DNA of 64,000 nt from Hymenobacter sublimis (GCF_023101345.1 NZ_CP095848.1:991501-1055500), one strand, 5' to 3'; numbered from the stretch's first letter, positions 44,694-53,374 are shown. Numbers and translations: made by a program. Notes: a model not told the origin generated them from the letters alone.

Positions 44694-45221
44694 TTATTTA
44701 TGGTAGAATGGACTATCCGCGTCACAGTTCTCCGGGCATTTGTCGTCAGACCGGACTACCAGGTACGAAGTGCCCACAATGTTCCCCGTCTTGTCCGTTG
44801 AAACCAGGTCGCGGTGTATGTGGGCGGAGTCCTCTTTGGTGCCCACAATGATTAAGTACGGCGCATCATTCTTCTTGGCCTGCGCCAGATAAATGCGCAC
44901 ACCATCCGACCCGTCCTGATGAATGACTTCGTCCATTATCTCTCGGGAAACGAAATAGCCTTGTCCGTACCGATTCTTATCATGGTCAGCAAGGAAATAG
45001 CCCGTCAGTTTTTTAAATCCCCGTTGTTTCTTCGCGTCTCTTTCCCCAACGCCTTTCGGGAATTCCGGCTTTTTCTGGCTGGATTCGGGGCCCTGGAGCG
45101 CCACGGCTTGTTTTTGGGCTGTTTCCGACTCACTGGTGGCTGGCTTTTGTTCGCAGCTGCTTGCCCCAGCGCCCCCAGCCGTGATGAGTAACCCGTGTAA
45201 AAGAAAGCGCCAGGTTTTCAT
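44694..45221 (-). CDS. Lipoprotein of unknown function
   Basis: A 175-residue protein with a lipoprotein-like leader (WRFLLHGLLITAGGAGASSC; lipid Cys about residue 22) and a Glu/Gln/Ser/Lys linker. A folded domain follows: GFKKLTGYFLADHDKNRYGQGYFVSREIMDEVIHQDG, then VRIYLAQAKKNDAPYLIIVGTKEDSAHI and a C-terminal CPENCD pair. The pattern is typical of surface-exposed Bacteroidota lipoproteins, but no named family is recognised. It lies upstream of the membrane protein above. Confidence 0.7.
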   Translation of the reverse strand: MKTWRFLLHGLLITAGGAGASSCEQKPATSESETAQKQAVALQGPESSQKKPEFPKGVGERDAKKQRGFKKLTGYFLADHDKNRYGQGYFVSREIMDEVIHQDGSDGVRIYLAQAKKNDAPYLIIVGTKEDSAHIHRDLVSTDKTGNIVGTSYLVVRSDDKCPENCDADSPFYHK

Positions 45222-45699
45222 AAGCAGGAAGAGAAAGGGTCTAAGATACAAGGCCTAGTGAGACACGCTTCTACAAGTGTTCTGCTAAGGTTTGCTCGTT
45301 AAGATAACAAAAATTATTAGAATAATCCTTATAAACATACCGTCACTAGAAAACAGTTCTGAGGATTCTTTCCTGCCTGTACGTAGAGGCATAACTACTT
45401 CCGTGAATTTATAGGCAGGTGCAACGAGCTGACTACCAAGAACGCTTCAGCGGGCCGACCTGACCTAAGCCGCTACTTTGCTTTATCCGGGCTGAATGGC
45501 AGCAAAATGCGCCCGTATGATTTTCGTGACTTTGCCCATAGTGAGGGCTTTGGTCGGAAAGCCGGACACGGGCAGGGGTTGGGCGCGTTCCACGTTGCGC
45601 GGGTGCAGCAGGGTAGCAAGCGCAACTATCACCGCCGCTCGTAGCAAGCCCAGTTGAGCTAGTCCATCGGAAGTCAGCAATCTGCTCAACAAGTGTAGG
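45222..45699. other. Gap of 478 bp
   Basis: Bases 45290-45370 are A/T rich and could hold the lipoprotein promoter. A short minus-strand open frame here overlaps the GAF gene in another frame and is not supported. No hairpin stands out. Confidence 0.5.
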
Positions 45700-46323
45700 C
45701 TACTGATTAGTTGCGGGGGCCGAAGTAGCGTGCAGGGCTTGGTAGAGCAAGGGAGCGGCTGCTTCGAGCGGGGGCAAGAGGGGAGGAACTTCCTGGCAGA
45801 GGTCCAGGTCATAATGGCACAAGGTACCGTAGATCTGGCCCTGCTTGTCGCAGATGAGTACGCCGCAGTAGAATACCACCAGCGTATTCACTTCCCAGGC
45901 CCTGAGGTTGAGCGGGGCGTTCCAGAGCTGCAGGGTGGCCTGCTGCCGGCCCACTAGGGAGCAAAACGCCTCATCCAGGGGTACGTCTGCTCCCTGCTGC
46001 ACCTGAATGTTATAGCGGTCTACCAGCGCCACATTACGACTCAGGCCATCCTCGAAGCGGTAGATGCCCGTGTACCGGTGCGGTGTATATCGGTTCAGGT
46101 AGCACAAGGCGGCGTACACACCATCGTGGTGCAGCACATAACGAAAGGCCTCTAAGGTAGGAACTAGGGCAGGGGGTAGGTGTGCAGGGGAAGGCAGCGG
46201 CCAACGCCTCACCAGTGGTTTCAGTTCCTTCCGGAATGGGCCCGTCTTGTGCAGGTGGACGCGACTGGTACGGGCGGAAACGTGGTCAGTCCGGAGGCCC
46301 TGAGCGAGTAGTGCTACCGCCAT
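45700..46323 (-). CDS. GAF domain protein
   Basis: A 207-residue soluble protein. Residues about 60-200 are a GAF domain: VYAALCYLNRYTPHRYTGIYRFEDGLSRNVALVDRYN, then DEAFCSLVGRQQATLQLWNAP, WEVNTLVVFYCGVLICDKQGQIYGTLCHYDLD and a final helix. The pattern (D-x-x-C and G-V-L-I-x-D...G-x-I-Y-G-T-L-C) resembles GAF proteins thought to bind small ligands or haem-like chromophores; no chromophore lyase motif is evident. No output domain is present, so it is a stand-alone sensor or a partner of another protein. Confidence 0.8.
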   Translation of the reverse strand: MAVALLAQGLRTDHVSARTSRVHLHKTGPFRKELKPLVRRWPLPSPAHLPPALVPTLEAFRYVLHHDGVYAALCYLNRYTPHRYTGIYRFEDGLSRNVALVDRYNIQVQQGADVPLDEAFCSLVGRQQATLQLWNAPLNLRAWEVNTLVVFYCGVLICDKQGQIYGTLCHYDLDLCQEVPPLLPPLEAAAPLLYQALHATSAPATNQ

Positions 46324-46443
46324 TCCAGCTAATAACTCTTTTGGGTCCTACTAAGTTGATTACGCACCAGCTAGCTTGCCGCCAGGCAACCTTACGTGGC
46401 AGTTATACAGGGGAGCTGCCAGCAAGACTGCATACGTAATCTA

Positions 46444-46484
46444 CAAACAAAAACACCCCGTAAGCCTATGGCTTACAGGGTGTT
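46444..46484 (-). terminator. Intrinsic terminator of the tRNA gene
   Basis: AACACCC and GTAAGCC pair with GGCTTAC and GGGTGTT around a 3-base loop. On the minus strand the stem is followed by TTTTTG, 14 bp after the tRNA 3' end. Confidence 0.85.
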
Positions 46485-46497
46485 AGGAGGTATTTTG

Positions 46498-46569
46498 TGG
46501 TCGCGCTAGGAATCGAACCTAGATCAAGAGCTTCGGAGACTCCCATACTATCCGTTGTACTACGCGACC
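46498..46569 (-). tRNA. tRNA-Arg (anticodon CCG)
   Basis: The minus strand reads GGTCGCG at the 5' end (46569) and CGCGACC plus discriminator A at the 3' end (46498), a perfect 7-bp acceptor stem. A D arm with GTAC/GTAT and a T arm with CTAGGTTCGATTCCTAG are clear. The seven-base anticodon loop CTCCGAA gives T33, anticodon CCG and A37, decoding CGG (Arg). The 3' CCA is not encoded: the next bases read CAA. A terminator follows. Confidence 0.92.
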
Positions 46570-46717
46570 GGCTAGTGGGTGGCAAAACTAGAGAGAAAAT
46601 ATGGCGCTGCCAAACGGTAATTCGCATTTTCGGCAAAATCATATACTCTTGAGAAGTAACCTTCGGCGGCTCAGCACAGTTAACCTATCAAACCAACACA
46701 CCCTGAACGTATCTTTT

Positions 46718-47224
46718 ATGGCAAGCACTGAAAAAAAGACCCTATATACAGCCGATGCAACGGCCATTGGCGGCCGTAGTGGCCACGTTCGTTCCGCCAC
46801 CGGCATCATCGACCTGGACATGTCGGTTCCCGAGGGTCTGGGGGGCAAGAAGGGCGCTACCAACCCCGAGGAGCTGTTCGCTGCGGGCTATTCTTCCTGC
46901 TTCCAGCAAGCGCTGCTCGTTATTGCCCAGCGCGGCGGCGACAAGCTTGATCCGCAAACCGAGGTGAAGTGCTCTGTATCGCTGTTCCAGGAAGGCGAAG
47001 GCTACGGCCTATCCGCTATACTGGACGTGGACCTGAAGTCCTTCGACCGGGAAAAAACCATTGACATGGTGCGCCAGGCTCATAAAATCTGCCCGTACTC
47101 GGTAGGTACCCGCGGTAATATTGAGGTAGAACTGCGCGTCCAAGGAGAGCAAATTCCGGTGCAGCCCGAGGAAAATATTGGCGTAGCAGAGAAAGGCGGA
47201 GTAGAAAGCACCCAGAACGCCTAG
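46718..47224 (+). CDS. Ohr/OsmC family organic hydroperoxide resistance protein (second copy)
   Basis: A 168-residue thiol peroxidase of the Ohr branch. Both redox cysteines are present, in AAGYSSCFQQALL and AHKICPYSVGTRGNIEV, and the substrate Arg/Glu pattern fits. It starts EKKTLYTADATAIGGRSGHVRSATGIIDLDMSVPEGLGGK. It has a hydrophilic C-terminal tail of about 28 residues beyond the usual end, which the ohr at 55438 lacks. No OhrR-like regulator is next to it. It reduces organic peroxides using a lipoylated or thioredoxin partner. Confidence 0.9.
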   Translation: MASTEKKTLYTADATAIGGRSGHVRSATGIIDLDMSVPEGLGGKKGATNPEELFAAGYSSCFQQALLVIAQRGGDKLDPQTEVKCSVSLFQEGEGYGLSAILDVDLKSFDREKTIDMVRQAHKICPYSVGTRGNIEVELRVQGEQIPVQPEENIGVAEKGGVESTQNA

Positions 47225-47264
47225 TCCTACGACGTTTGCTGCTCGCTGAGTAGGAATTGCATGC

Positions 47265-47330
47265 AAAAACAGTCTGCCCCACCAAGTCTTGACCAATAAC
47301 GGCCGAGACTTGATGGGGCAGACTGTTTTT
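47265..47330. terminator. Long bidirectional terminator hairpin
   Basis: Two 25-bp arms (AAAAACAGTCTGCCCCACCA at 47265, complement ending TTTTT at 47330, one mismatch) enclose a 16-base loop. A5 and T5 ends suit both the ohr gene (plus) and the transglutaminase (minus). Confidence 0.85.
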
Positions 47331-47344
47331 GGGAGAATTGTCAG

Positions 47345-48223
47345 TTAGCGCGTTTCTATTTCACTACCCGCGGCCAGCCAGTCGGTGCCGGTAGGAGGGG
47401 CGTAGAAGGTAGCCACGGAATTGGTGTAGCGGATGTTGTGAATGGCTTCCGTGCGCTGAAATACTACCGGCTTATGAGCCCCCAGGGGCACGAGCATTAG
47501 TCCCGTACGGCTTGATTTTACCCCGTAGCGGTTATCCATCACGGTATCAAAGTAAAATAGATACTGATTCACCCATTTGAAGTAAGACCTGGGCTTGGCA
47601 TCCGTGGAGGTAAGAACCGTCAGGTTGGGGGCGTCCGTGAGCAGGGCCTGCTGTAGTTCCACGGCGTTGAGAGGCTTGTCGCCCAGCATGGGAATGATGT
47701 CGGCCTGGCTGTCCACCATTACCCATTTGCCCAGGTCGGGTAGCCAAGCCTCAGCCAAGGCGTGCCCAGCGGCCGAGGCCCGGGTTTGCACGTCGGCGGC
47801 CTTCAGGTAAAGGGGGCGGGCGGGAATGCCCACGGCGTTAAAGGCGGCGGCTAGCACCAAGCCAAACTCTACGCATTGCACTTGCTGGCCCAGCATGGCC
47901 GCTTTCAAAATGGCAAACGGGTCTTGCGACTCAAACCGCTTGTGGCCGTCATGCTCCAGGCGGAAATGCACCCACTGGCACAAGGCGCGGGCCCGGCCCA
48001 AATCGGTGGTTTCCTGCGCAATAACCTGATCCAAACCGTACATCTCCCGAAACCGGGTGAGGTAGTCCGACTTAGGCGAGCTGTATTGAAAAGGGTAAGC
48101 TACCGGATCCAGGGTAGTTAGGTAAGGCAAACCGGGGCCCGATTTTCCTGCCGTTTGAGCCCTTCCCATTGGGCTACCTAAGCTCAGAGCCAGCAAAAAA
48201 AGAGTAAACGTCTTACTGTGCAT
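47345..48223 (-). CDS. Exported transglutaminase-like protein
   Basis: A 292-residue exported protein (signal KTFTLFLLALSLGSPMGRAQ). The transglutaminase-like core has LGRARALCQWVHFRLEHDGHKRFESQDPFAILKAAMLGQQVQCVEFGLVLAAAFNAVGIPARPLYLK with the catalytic Cys in QCVEFG. The His/Asp part is GHALAEAWLPDLGKWVMVDSQAD. The C-terminal third is unknown. Such proteins act as cysteine peptidases or protein cross-linkers in the envelope. The first ATG after the upstream terminator is used. Confidence 0.83.
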   Translation of the reverse strand: MHSKTFTLFLLALSLGSPMGRAQTAGKSGPGLPYLTTLDPVAYPFQYSSPKSDYLTRFREMYGLDQVIAQETTDLGRARALCQWVHFRLEHDGHKRFESQDPFAILKAAMLGQQVQCVEFGLVLAAAFNAVGIPARPLYLKAADVQTRASAAGHALAEAWLPDLGKWVMVDSQADIIPMLGDKPLNAVELQQALLTDAPNLTVLTSTDAKPRSYFKWVNQYLFYFDTVMDNRYGVKSSRTGLMLVPLGAHKPVVFQRTEAIHNIRYTNSVATFYAPPTGTDWLAAGSEIETR

Positions 48224-48286
48224 ACGGTAAACCTGAGTGAGCTGCTGTAAACGAGAAAGGCTAACCGGAGGTTGGTACCCAACAGA

Positions 48287-48316
48287 AATGCCCACCCGAG
48301 TAAACAGGTGGGCATT
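48287..48316 (-). terminator. Hairpin after sucC
   Basis: AATGCCCACC (48287-48296) and GGTGGGCATT (48307-48316) pair perfectly around a 10-base loop, 29 bp beyond the sucC stop. The T-run on the minus strand is weak. Confidence 0.65.
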
Positions 48317-48345
48317 GCAAAGTAATATAATTTCTGGTTTAAAGA

Positions 48346-49551
48346 CTAGGAAATACCCTGCTCTGCCAGTACTTCTTTTACTTTCTGGGCAGCGTCTTTC
48401 AGCAGCACCGCCGAGTACACCTTCAGGCCGCTCTCGTCAATGATGCGGGCGCCTTCCTCGGCGTTGGTACCTTGCAAACGCACAATAATAGGCACGTTGA
48501 TGGAACCGATGTTTTTGTAAGCTTCCACTACCCCGTTCGCAACCCGGTCGCAACGCACGATACCACCGAAGATGTTGATCAGGATGGCCTTTACATTCGG
48601 GTCCTTCAGGATGATACGGAAACCAGCTTCTACGGTCTGGGCGTTGGCTCCACCGCCTACGTCGAGGAAGTTAGCCGGCTCGCCACCCGACAGCTTGATG
48701 ATGTCCATGGTAGCCATGGCCAGGCCCGCGCCGTTTACCATGCAGCCCACGTTGCCGTCGAGCTTCACGTAGTTTAGGTTTGAGGCCGAAGCTTCTACTT
48801 CCAGCGGGTCTTCCTCGTTGGTGTCGCGCAGCTCCACGAAGTCCTTGTGGCGGTAGAGAGCGTTTTCGTCGAGGGTTACTTTGGCGTCAACGGCCAGGAT
48901 TTTGTTGTCCGAGGTTTTCAACACGGGGTTGATTTCGAACATGGCCGAGTCGGTTTCGTCGTAGGCCTTATACAGGGCCATTACGAACTTCACCATCTCC
49001 TTCTGAGCAGCACCTTCGAGGCCTAGGTTAAAGGCAATTTTAGCTGCCTGGAAGGGGCGCAGACCAACGCGGGGGTCTACGTGCTCCTTCAGAATCTTAT
49101 CGGGGTGCGCCTCCGCTACTTCCTCGATGTCCATGCCACCCTCGGTGGTATAGATGATGACGTTCTTGCCGGTAGCGCGGTCCAGCAGCACGCTCATGTA
49201 AAATTCCTTGGTTTCCGACTCGCCGGGGTAGTACACATCCTGGGCAACCAGCACTTTGTGCACCTTACGGCCTTCAGCGCCGGTTTGCTTGGTAACGAGT
49301 TGCATGCCAATAATCTGACCGGCAATATCTTTTACCTGCTCCAAGTTTTTGGCGAGTTTCACCCCGCCCCCTTTGCCGCGGCCGCCGGCGTGAATCTGGG
49401 CTTTGATAACGTACCAGCTAGTGCCGGTTTCGGCGTTCAGCTTTTTGGCGGCTTCTACGGCCTCCTCAGCCGTATCGGCTACGATGCCTTCCTGCACGCG
49501 TACGCCGTAACGCTTCAGAATGTCTTTGCCCTGATACTCGTGAATGTTCAT
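48346..49551 (-). CDS. sucC: Succinate-CoA ligase (ADP-forming), beta subunit
   Basis: A 401-residue ATP-grasp enzyme. It starts [20 protein letters not shown], then has [20 protein letters not shown] (nucleotide loop). The C-terminal ligase domain contains [33 protein letters not shown] and [18 protein letters not shown]. It catalyses the substrate-level phosphorylation step of the TCA cycle with SucD, which is not adjacent, as is common in Bacteroidota. Length is normal. Confidence 0.96.
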   Translation of the reverse strand: MNIHEYQGKDILKRYGVRVQEGIVADTAEEAVEAAKKLNAETGTSWYVIKAQIHAGGRGKGGGVKLAKNLEQVKDIAGQIIGMQLVTKQTGAEGRKVHKVLVAQDVYYPGESETKEFYMSVLLDRATGKNVIIYTTEGGMDIEEVAEAHPDKILKEHVDPRVGLRPFQAAKIAFNLGLEGAAQKEMVKFVMALYKAYDETDSAMFEINPVLKTSDNKILAVDAKVTLDENALYRHKDFVELRDTNEEDPLEVEASASNLNYVKLDGNVGCMVNGAGLAMATMDIIKLSGGEPANFLDVGGGANAQTVEAGFRIILKDPNVKAILINIFGGIVRCDRVANGVVEAYKNIGSINVPIIVRLQGTNAEEGARIIDESGLKVYSAVLLKDAAQKVKEVLAEQGIS

Positions 49552-49794
49552 AGAGGTCAGTTAAGAGGGGTTTCGGGGTGGTTTACTAGGCGCGAAAGTA
49601 GGCAGAAATGAGTTGATAGTTTAGTTGTCGGTTGTTAGTTGTCGGTTGTTCACTTGTTCTGGCGTAAGAAACGGGGCGCACTGGCTGGCAGGAGCGGAAC
49701 TGGCCCTACCGCTTGTGCGCTTCTTTCAGCTTGAGAAACAAGGAGCTGACACGTAGTAACTGAGAATTATCACCTGACAACTAACCGCTACCCC

Positions 49795-50922
49795 TCACTT
49801 CCCGAACCACGCTGTCATCACCTGCTCGGCGGGCTTGTGCTGGGGCGTGAAATCGAGGTAGCGCCGGGCCAAGCCTGCGGGTTGCAGCCCTGGGTACCAC
49901 TTCCACACAAACAGGCCCTGAAACCACCGTCGGGGCCAAAAGGTCTCGAACATGGCAGCGTAGCAGGTGGCTTGGGTGGCTTCATCAGGGGTAGCAGCTA
50001 CGGCCGTGCGGTTAGGCCAGGCCCAAGGCTCGATGGCCGCATCGGGCGTCGTCTTGTAGCCTATTTCTGTGAAAACAACCGGCTTTTTAACCCGCTTCTG
50101 AAGTGCTTCGATGCGTCGCAACGGCCCCTGCCACGCTTTGAGCAGGGCCGCTTTGGTAGGCCGCTCGGTAGTGCTCAGCGGGAAGTAGGCCTGAATACCG
50201 ATGAAGTCTAGCGCATCCCAGAAGCCCACCTGCTCAAACTCGGCGTTCCAGTTCGCGGCGTAGGTGAGCTGACCGCGGTACACGGCTCGTATCTGGGCAA
50301 TTAGGGCCCGCCACTCCGCCTCATGGCCTACGCTGTGCTGCAGCTCCGTGCCAATGCAAAGTGCTGCCATGCCGCTGCTTTCGGCCAGGCGGGCGTAATG
50401 CAGCATGAACACCGAGTAGCTGGCAAACCACCGCTGCCAATCGGCCTCCGAACTCATTTTGACGTCGCCGGGCCAGGTGCCGCTACCCCCGCGCAGCCAC
50501 AGGTGGGGCTTCAGCAAGGTTCGGATGCCGCGCTGCCGGGCCCGCTGGCTGGTGAGCACCAAGCCCCGGTCACTTTCGCCCCAATACCCGCGGTGGCCTA
50601 CGCCAGTATGCAGCTGAATAGTGGGGGTAGTAGCGCCAGCCTGCCAGCCAAAGGGCGTCTGGGCAATCCAGGTGACGCGGGCCCGCACCAGCGGCTCCAG
50701 ATCCAGGGACGACACGGAGTCGCCGGCTACCCAGCTCACGCCCCGCAGGCGGTTATCGGCGGGGGGCGGGGTAGTGGGGCCAGCCACATGGGTGCTGGCG
50801 ACAAACTGGGGCCGGGACCAGCGCCACCAAGCGGCCGTTGCAGCCACCACCGCTAGCAGCAGAAAAACCACGAGTCGCCAGCGGCGAATTGCAAAAGCGG
50901 GGGAGGGCATAGCAGGCAGCAT
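49795..50922 (-). CDS. GH113-like glycoside hydrolase, membrane-anchored
   Basis: A protein of 375 residues with an N-terminal anchor (RRWRLVVFLLLAVVAATAAWWRWS). The TIM-barrel part reads RLRGVSWVAGDSVSSLDLEPLVRARVTWIAQTPFGW, then GIRTLLKPHLWLRGGSGTWPGDV, YARLAESSGMAALCIGTELQHS (first acid), LDFIGIQAYFPLS and KPVVFTEIGYKT (second acid, nucleophile). This is the GH113 (beta-1,4-mannanase-type) layout; some relatives of this group act on other glycans. The start is 70 bp from the divergent ABC ATPase start. An ATG at 50910 is a close alternative. Confidence 0.83.
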   Translation of the reverse strand: MLPAMPSPAFAIRRWRLVVFLLLAVVAATAAWWRWSRPQFVASTHVAGPTTPPPADNRLRGVSWVAGDSVSSLDLEPLVRARVTWIAQTPFGWQAGATTPTIQLHTGVGHRGYWGESDRGLVLTSQRARQRGIRTLLKPHLWLRGGSGTWPGDVKMSSEADWQRWFASYSVFMLHYARLAESSGMAALCIGTELQHSVGHEAEWRALIAQIRAVYRGQLTYAANWNAEFEQVGFWDALDFIGIQAYFPLSTTERPTKAALLKAWQGPLRRIEALQKRVKKPVVFTEIGYKTTPDAAIEPWAWPNRTAVAATPDEATQATCYAAMFETFWPRRWFQGLFVWKWYPGLQPAGLARRYLDFTPQHKPAEQVMTAWFGK

Positions 50923-50991
50923 CTGGCCGCTTAAGATAGGAGGTGAGAGCAGGAATTTGGTGTTGCCAAGGGGGAGGAACAAAGCCCGCGG

Positions 50992-51747
50992 ATGAGCCAG
51001 GAGAGTTTCCGCGCCGAAGCACCCCCGCAAAGCGCTACATTCCGTAGATTTGTTTCCCGTACCCTCGGCTCACTTACATCTGGTTCCGTTTTGCTGCAAG
51101 CCATCAACGTCCGCAAAAAATACAACACACTGGAAGTCCTCAAAGGCATTGATCTGACGATTGAGAAATCGGAGATTGTGTCCATCGTTGGCTCGTCGGG
51201 GGCGGGAAAGAGTACCTTGCTGCACATCCTGGGAACCCTCGACAACCCTGATTCGGGGGAAGTGTTGTTTGACGGCGAGTCGGTTAGCTCCCTGGGTCGC
51301 TCTGATTTGGCCCGGTTCCGCAACCGCCACATCGGCTTCATCTTCCAGTTTCATAACCTACTACCCGAGTTTACGGCTCTCGAAAACGTGTGCCTGCCCG
51401 CCTATCTGGCCGGTCGCTCGGAGAAGGAAACCCGGGTGCGGGCCCGCGAATTGCTCGGGATGCTGAACCTGGAGCGCCGCGCCGACCACAAGCCCTCCGA
51501 AATGAGCGGGGGCGAGCAGCAGCGCACGGCCGTAGCCCGGGCCCTGATCAACTCGCCCGAAATCATCTTCGCCGACGAGCCCAGCGGCAACCTCGACTCG
51601 CAGAACGCCCAGGAGCTGCACCAGATTTTCTTTCTGCTGCGCAAGGAGCTGGGCCAGACCTTCGTCATTGTGACCCACAACGACCAGCTGGCCGAAATGG
51701 CGGACCGCAAGATTACCATGAAGGATGGCAACATCTGGGAAGGGTAG
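50992..51747 (+). CDS. LolD-type ABC transporter ATP-binding protein
   Basis: A 251-residue ATPase with Walker [13 protein letters not shown], signature [15 protein letters not shown], Walker [13 protein letters not shown] and the His switch VIVTHND. The sequence [20 protein letters not shown] is characteristic of the LolD/MacB group that powers lipoprotein release or efflux. The usual start in this family is near [19 protein letters not shown]; a TTG at 51091 would give exactly that, whereas the ATG at 50992 adds 33 unusual residues. The start is therefore unsure. The permease is not adjacent. Confidence 0.88.
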   Translation: MSQESFRAEAPPQSATFRRFVSRTLGSLTSGSVLLQAINVRKKYNTLEVLKGIDLTIEKSEIVSIVGSSGAGKSTLLHILGTLDNPDSGEVLFDGESVSSLGRSDLARFRNRHIGFIFQFHNLLPEFTALENVCLPAYLAGRSEKETRVRARELLGMLNLERRADHKPSEMSGGEQQRTAVARALINSPEIIFADEPSGNLDSQNAQELHQIFFLLRKELGQTFVIVTHNDQLAEMADRKITMKDGNIWEG

Positions 51748-51797
51748 CAGAGGCCGTTGCTAGCACCTTGACGGGTGTCTACGAAGCGCTCCAGCCC

Positions 51798-51879
51798 TGT
51801 CATTCCGAGCGGCGCGAAGAGGAATCTAGGTCAAGCTGCTGGATGATTAACTTATATTCCTCTCTTCGTTGGAATGACA
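51798..51879. repeat. GTCATTCCGAG-type hairpin repeat
   Basis: The left end reads TGTCATTCCGAGCGGCGCGA and the right end GTTGGAATGACA (51868-51879) with ATTCCTC further inside. The arms pair imperfectly. The outer ends are the same as in the copies at 56526 and 60020. Confidence 0.78.
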
Positions 51880-51972
51880 ACTTCATGTTGTCAGCGTTTC
51901 AGCAGCTCTTAGCTAGACAGTGGATTCATAACTAATTGTCCAGTAGGAAACTACTTCGTGGCAGTGCCTGTT

Positions 51973-52010
51973 AAAAGCGTATCTGAAAGCAGATTTCGGA
52001 TACGCTTTTT
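51973..52010 (+). terminator. Intrinsic terminator
   Basis: AAAAGCGTATCTGAAA and TTTCGGATACGCTTTT (one G-U pair) form a 16-bp stem with a 5-base loop and T5 tail. It probably ends the ABC ATPase transcript. Confidence 0.82.
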
Positions 52011-52054
52011 GCTTTCTTCTGGTAACGCGTCCGGTGTGCCCCGGACAGTTGGTA

Positions 52055-52099
52055 AACCCGCTACTTTGTTTCCGGAACAAAGGCAGCGGGTTGTTTTTT
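52055..52099 (+). terminator. Second intrinsic terminator
   Basis: AACCCGCT pairs with AGCGGGTT, and the inner CTTTGTT with AACAAAG; GTTTTTTG follows. A second terminator so soon after the first raises the possibility of a short RNA between or starting nearby. Confidence 0.75.
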
Positions 52100-52190
52100 G
52101 CCTCATCAGGTAGCCGTGTTCATGTTGGGGTAGCCGGCTGATTAGCTAAAAACGGTGGTTGCCTAATGTGGTTGGAAATATTATTTGTAA

Positions 52191-52209
52191 CATGCTGATA
52201 TACAGCATG
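52191..52209. promoter_or_regulatory. 19-bp palindrome, candidate operator
   Basis: CATGCTGATATACAGCATG has 7-bp perfect arms about 105 bp upstream of the gene at 52314. A TATAGTTATATAC segment at 52257-52269 lies between and could be the promoter core. No regulator is identified. Confidence 0.45.
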
Positions 52210-52313
52210 AAAAATTCTATAAAAACAGGCCGTTATGTGCACCTTTCGCGCGCCCGTATAGTTATATACTCGAACAACAATACGGTACTACAGAACACTA
52301 AAGGAAAGACGCC

Positions 52314-53126
52314 ATGAGCGAAGCAATCAAGAACATCAAAGAGCCGGTTCGTAAGACTAAAGTTGAGAGCTTTGATATCTCACGCTCCGACGAGACGCTG
52401 CATCTGGCGACGGACCTAGCTAAATTTATCAAGGACAACAAGCTCAGCACCACGGTGCAGGGGAAGGAGTTCGTGAACGTGGAGGGTTGGCAGTACGCTG
52501 GCTCGCGCTTGGGTATTGTGCCCATCGTGGACCACGTCATTAACGTCTCGACCGAGCAGGAAATCAAATATCAGGCAAAGGTGACCCTCTTCGACATGAA
52601 GTCGGGGCACACGGTAGGCGCTGGCTTTGCTATCTGCTCGAATAAGGAGCAGGGCAAGAAGTTCTACCAGGAGTTTGCCATCATGAGCATGGCCCAGACT
52701 CGGGCCATTGGTAAGGCTTACCGAAATATTCTGGCCTGGATTATCCGTGCGGCTGGTTACGAGCCTACCCCTGCGGAGGAAATGGAGTACGGTGGTAACA
52801 CGCCCGCTGCTCAGCCTGCCATGGTAGTAGCTCCCGCCACCACTCCGGTAGCCATTGCTGCTGAGGCCCCCGCTGCTATGAAGGCTGTGCCCGCTGAAGC
52901 GGCGGTAGTAACCGAAGCTGCCGCTCCGGCTACCACGTACGCTTCAGCTTCGCAGAAGGAGGAAATCATTCGTCTGCTGAACCACCCGGTTATTACTCGT
53001 CCGGAGAAGACCAAGATGTTGCTGAACATCAACCGTCTGGACGAGGAGCGTGCTACGCAGGCCATTGCCAAGCTCAAGAAGGCCATCGATGACCGTGAGA
53101 ACGGCCAGACTTCGGCCGCCGCTTAA
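52314..53126 (+). CDS. Conserved protein possibly related to phage ssDNA-annealing proteins
   Basis: A 270-residue soluble protein. The core (residues about 30-160) has TTVQGKEFVNVEGWQYAGSRLGIVPIV, then VTLFDMKSGHTVGAGFAICSN and EFAIMSMAQTRAIGKAYRNILAWIIRAAGYEPTPAEEM. The AQTRAI-KA-RN-L element with the following PTPAEEM is shared, from memory, with phage and actinobacterial proteins of unknown role, and the TRA...KA.R helix recalls Rad52/Sak/ERF annealing proteins. An Ala/Pro linker (residues about 165-210) leads to a C-terminal helical domain (SQKEEIIRLLNHPVITRPEKTKMLLNINRLDEERATQAIAKLKKAI) like those ending many phage recombination proteins. Codon use is biased to the favoured set, suggesting strong expression. 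It is isolated, with its own terminator. Confidence 0.65.
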   Translation: MSEAIKNIKEPVRKTKVESFDISRSDETLHLATDLAKFIKDNKLSTTVQGKEFVNVEGWQYAGSRLGIVPIVDHVINVSTEQEIKYQAKVTLFDMKSGHTVGAGFAICSNKEQGKKFYQEFAIMSMAQTRAIGKAYRNILAWIIRAAGYEPTPAEEMEYGGNTPAAQPAMVVAPATTPVAIAAEAPAAMKAVPAEAAVVTEAAAPATTYASASQKEEIIRLLNHPVITRPEKTKMLLNINRLDEERATQAIAKLKKAIDDRENGQTSAAA

Positions 53127-53150
53127 GTTCTCTCCCCACTCCATATATCG

Positions 53151-53183
53151 AAAGCCCGCTGCCATTTGGCAGCGGGCTTTTTT
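53151..53183 (+). terminator. Intrinsic terminator of the gene at 52314
   Basis: AAAGCCCGCTGCCA and TGGCAGCGGGCTTT form a perfect 14-bp stem with a TT loop, followed by TTT. Confidence 0.88.
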
Positions 53184-53222
53184 GTTGACTACTACTTTCT
53201 TCCGCTACCAACCAACACAACC

Positions 53223-53262
53223 GCCTGTCATCCTCAGCATTCCGCGCATCAGGATGACAGGC
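53223..53262. repeat. Short GTCATCCT hairpin repeat
   Basis: GCCTGTCATCCT (53223-53234) and AGGATGACAGGC (53251-53262) pair perfectly around CAGCATTCCGCGCATC. The outer ends match those of the larger repeat at 55320. Confidence 0.75.
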
Positions 53263-53374
53263 GTAGGGACGGAAGCTGGGAAAGCAGCCGTAGTGCGGCG
53301 GCTGGACAGCAACCCTTTTTCCTTTTCCCACTGGGCGGCGCTACCTTCGTAGTTCTGCCGAACACCCGCTTCCC

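Larger units (their letters stand above)
51748..52313. other. Gap with a hairpin repeat, two terminators and a palindrome
   Basis: No gene is seen in these 566 bases, but there are four structured elements: the GTCATTCCGAG repeat (51798-51879), two terminators (51973-52010 and 52055-52099) and a 19-bp palindrome (52191-52209), each listed separately. The stretch 52100-52313 should hold the promoter of the next gene. Confidence 0.6.

Noticed and set aside
45483..45812. A 109-codon minus-strand frame downstream of the GAF gene
   Set aside because: It overlaps the GAF coding sequence in another frame and has no recognisable domain; only its last part lies in free sequence.
49618..49785. GTTAGTTGTCGGTTGTT simple repeat and its distant complement GACAACTAAC
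   Set aside because: A common simple-sequence pattern in gaps of this group; the arms are 130 bp apart and only 10 bp perfect, so no defined element is claimed.
52314..53126. Reading the conserved protein at 52314 as evidence for a prophage
   Set aside because: No neighbouring structural, replication or lysis genes; both neighbours are chromosomal housekeeping-type genes.
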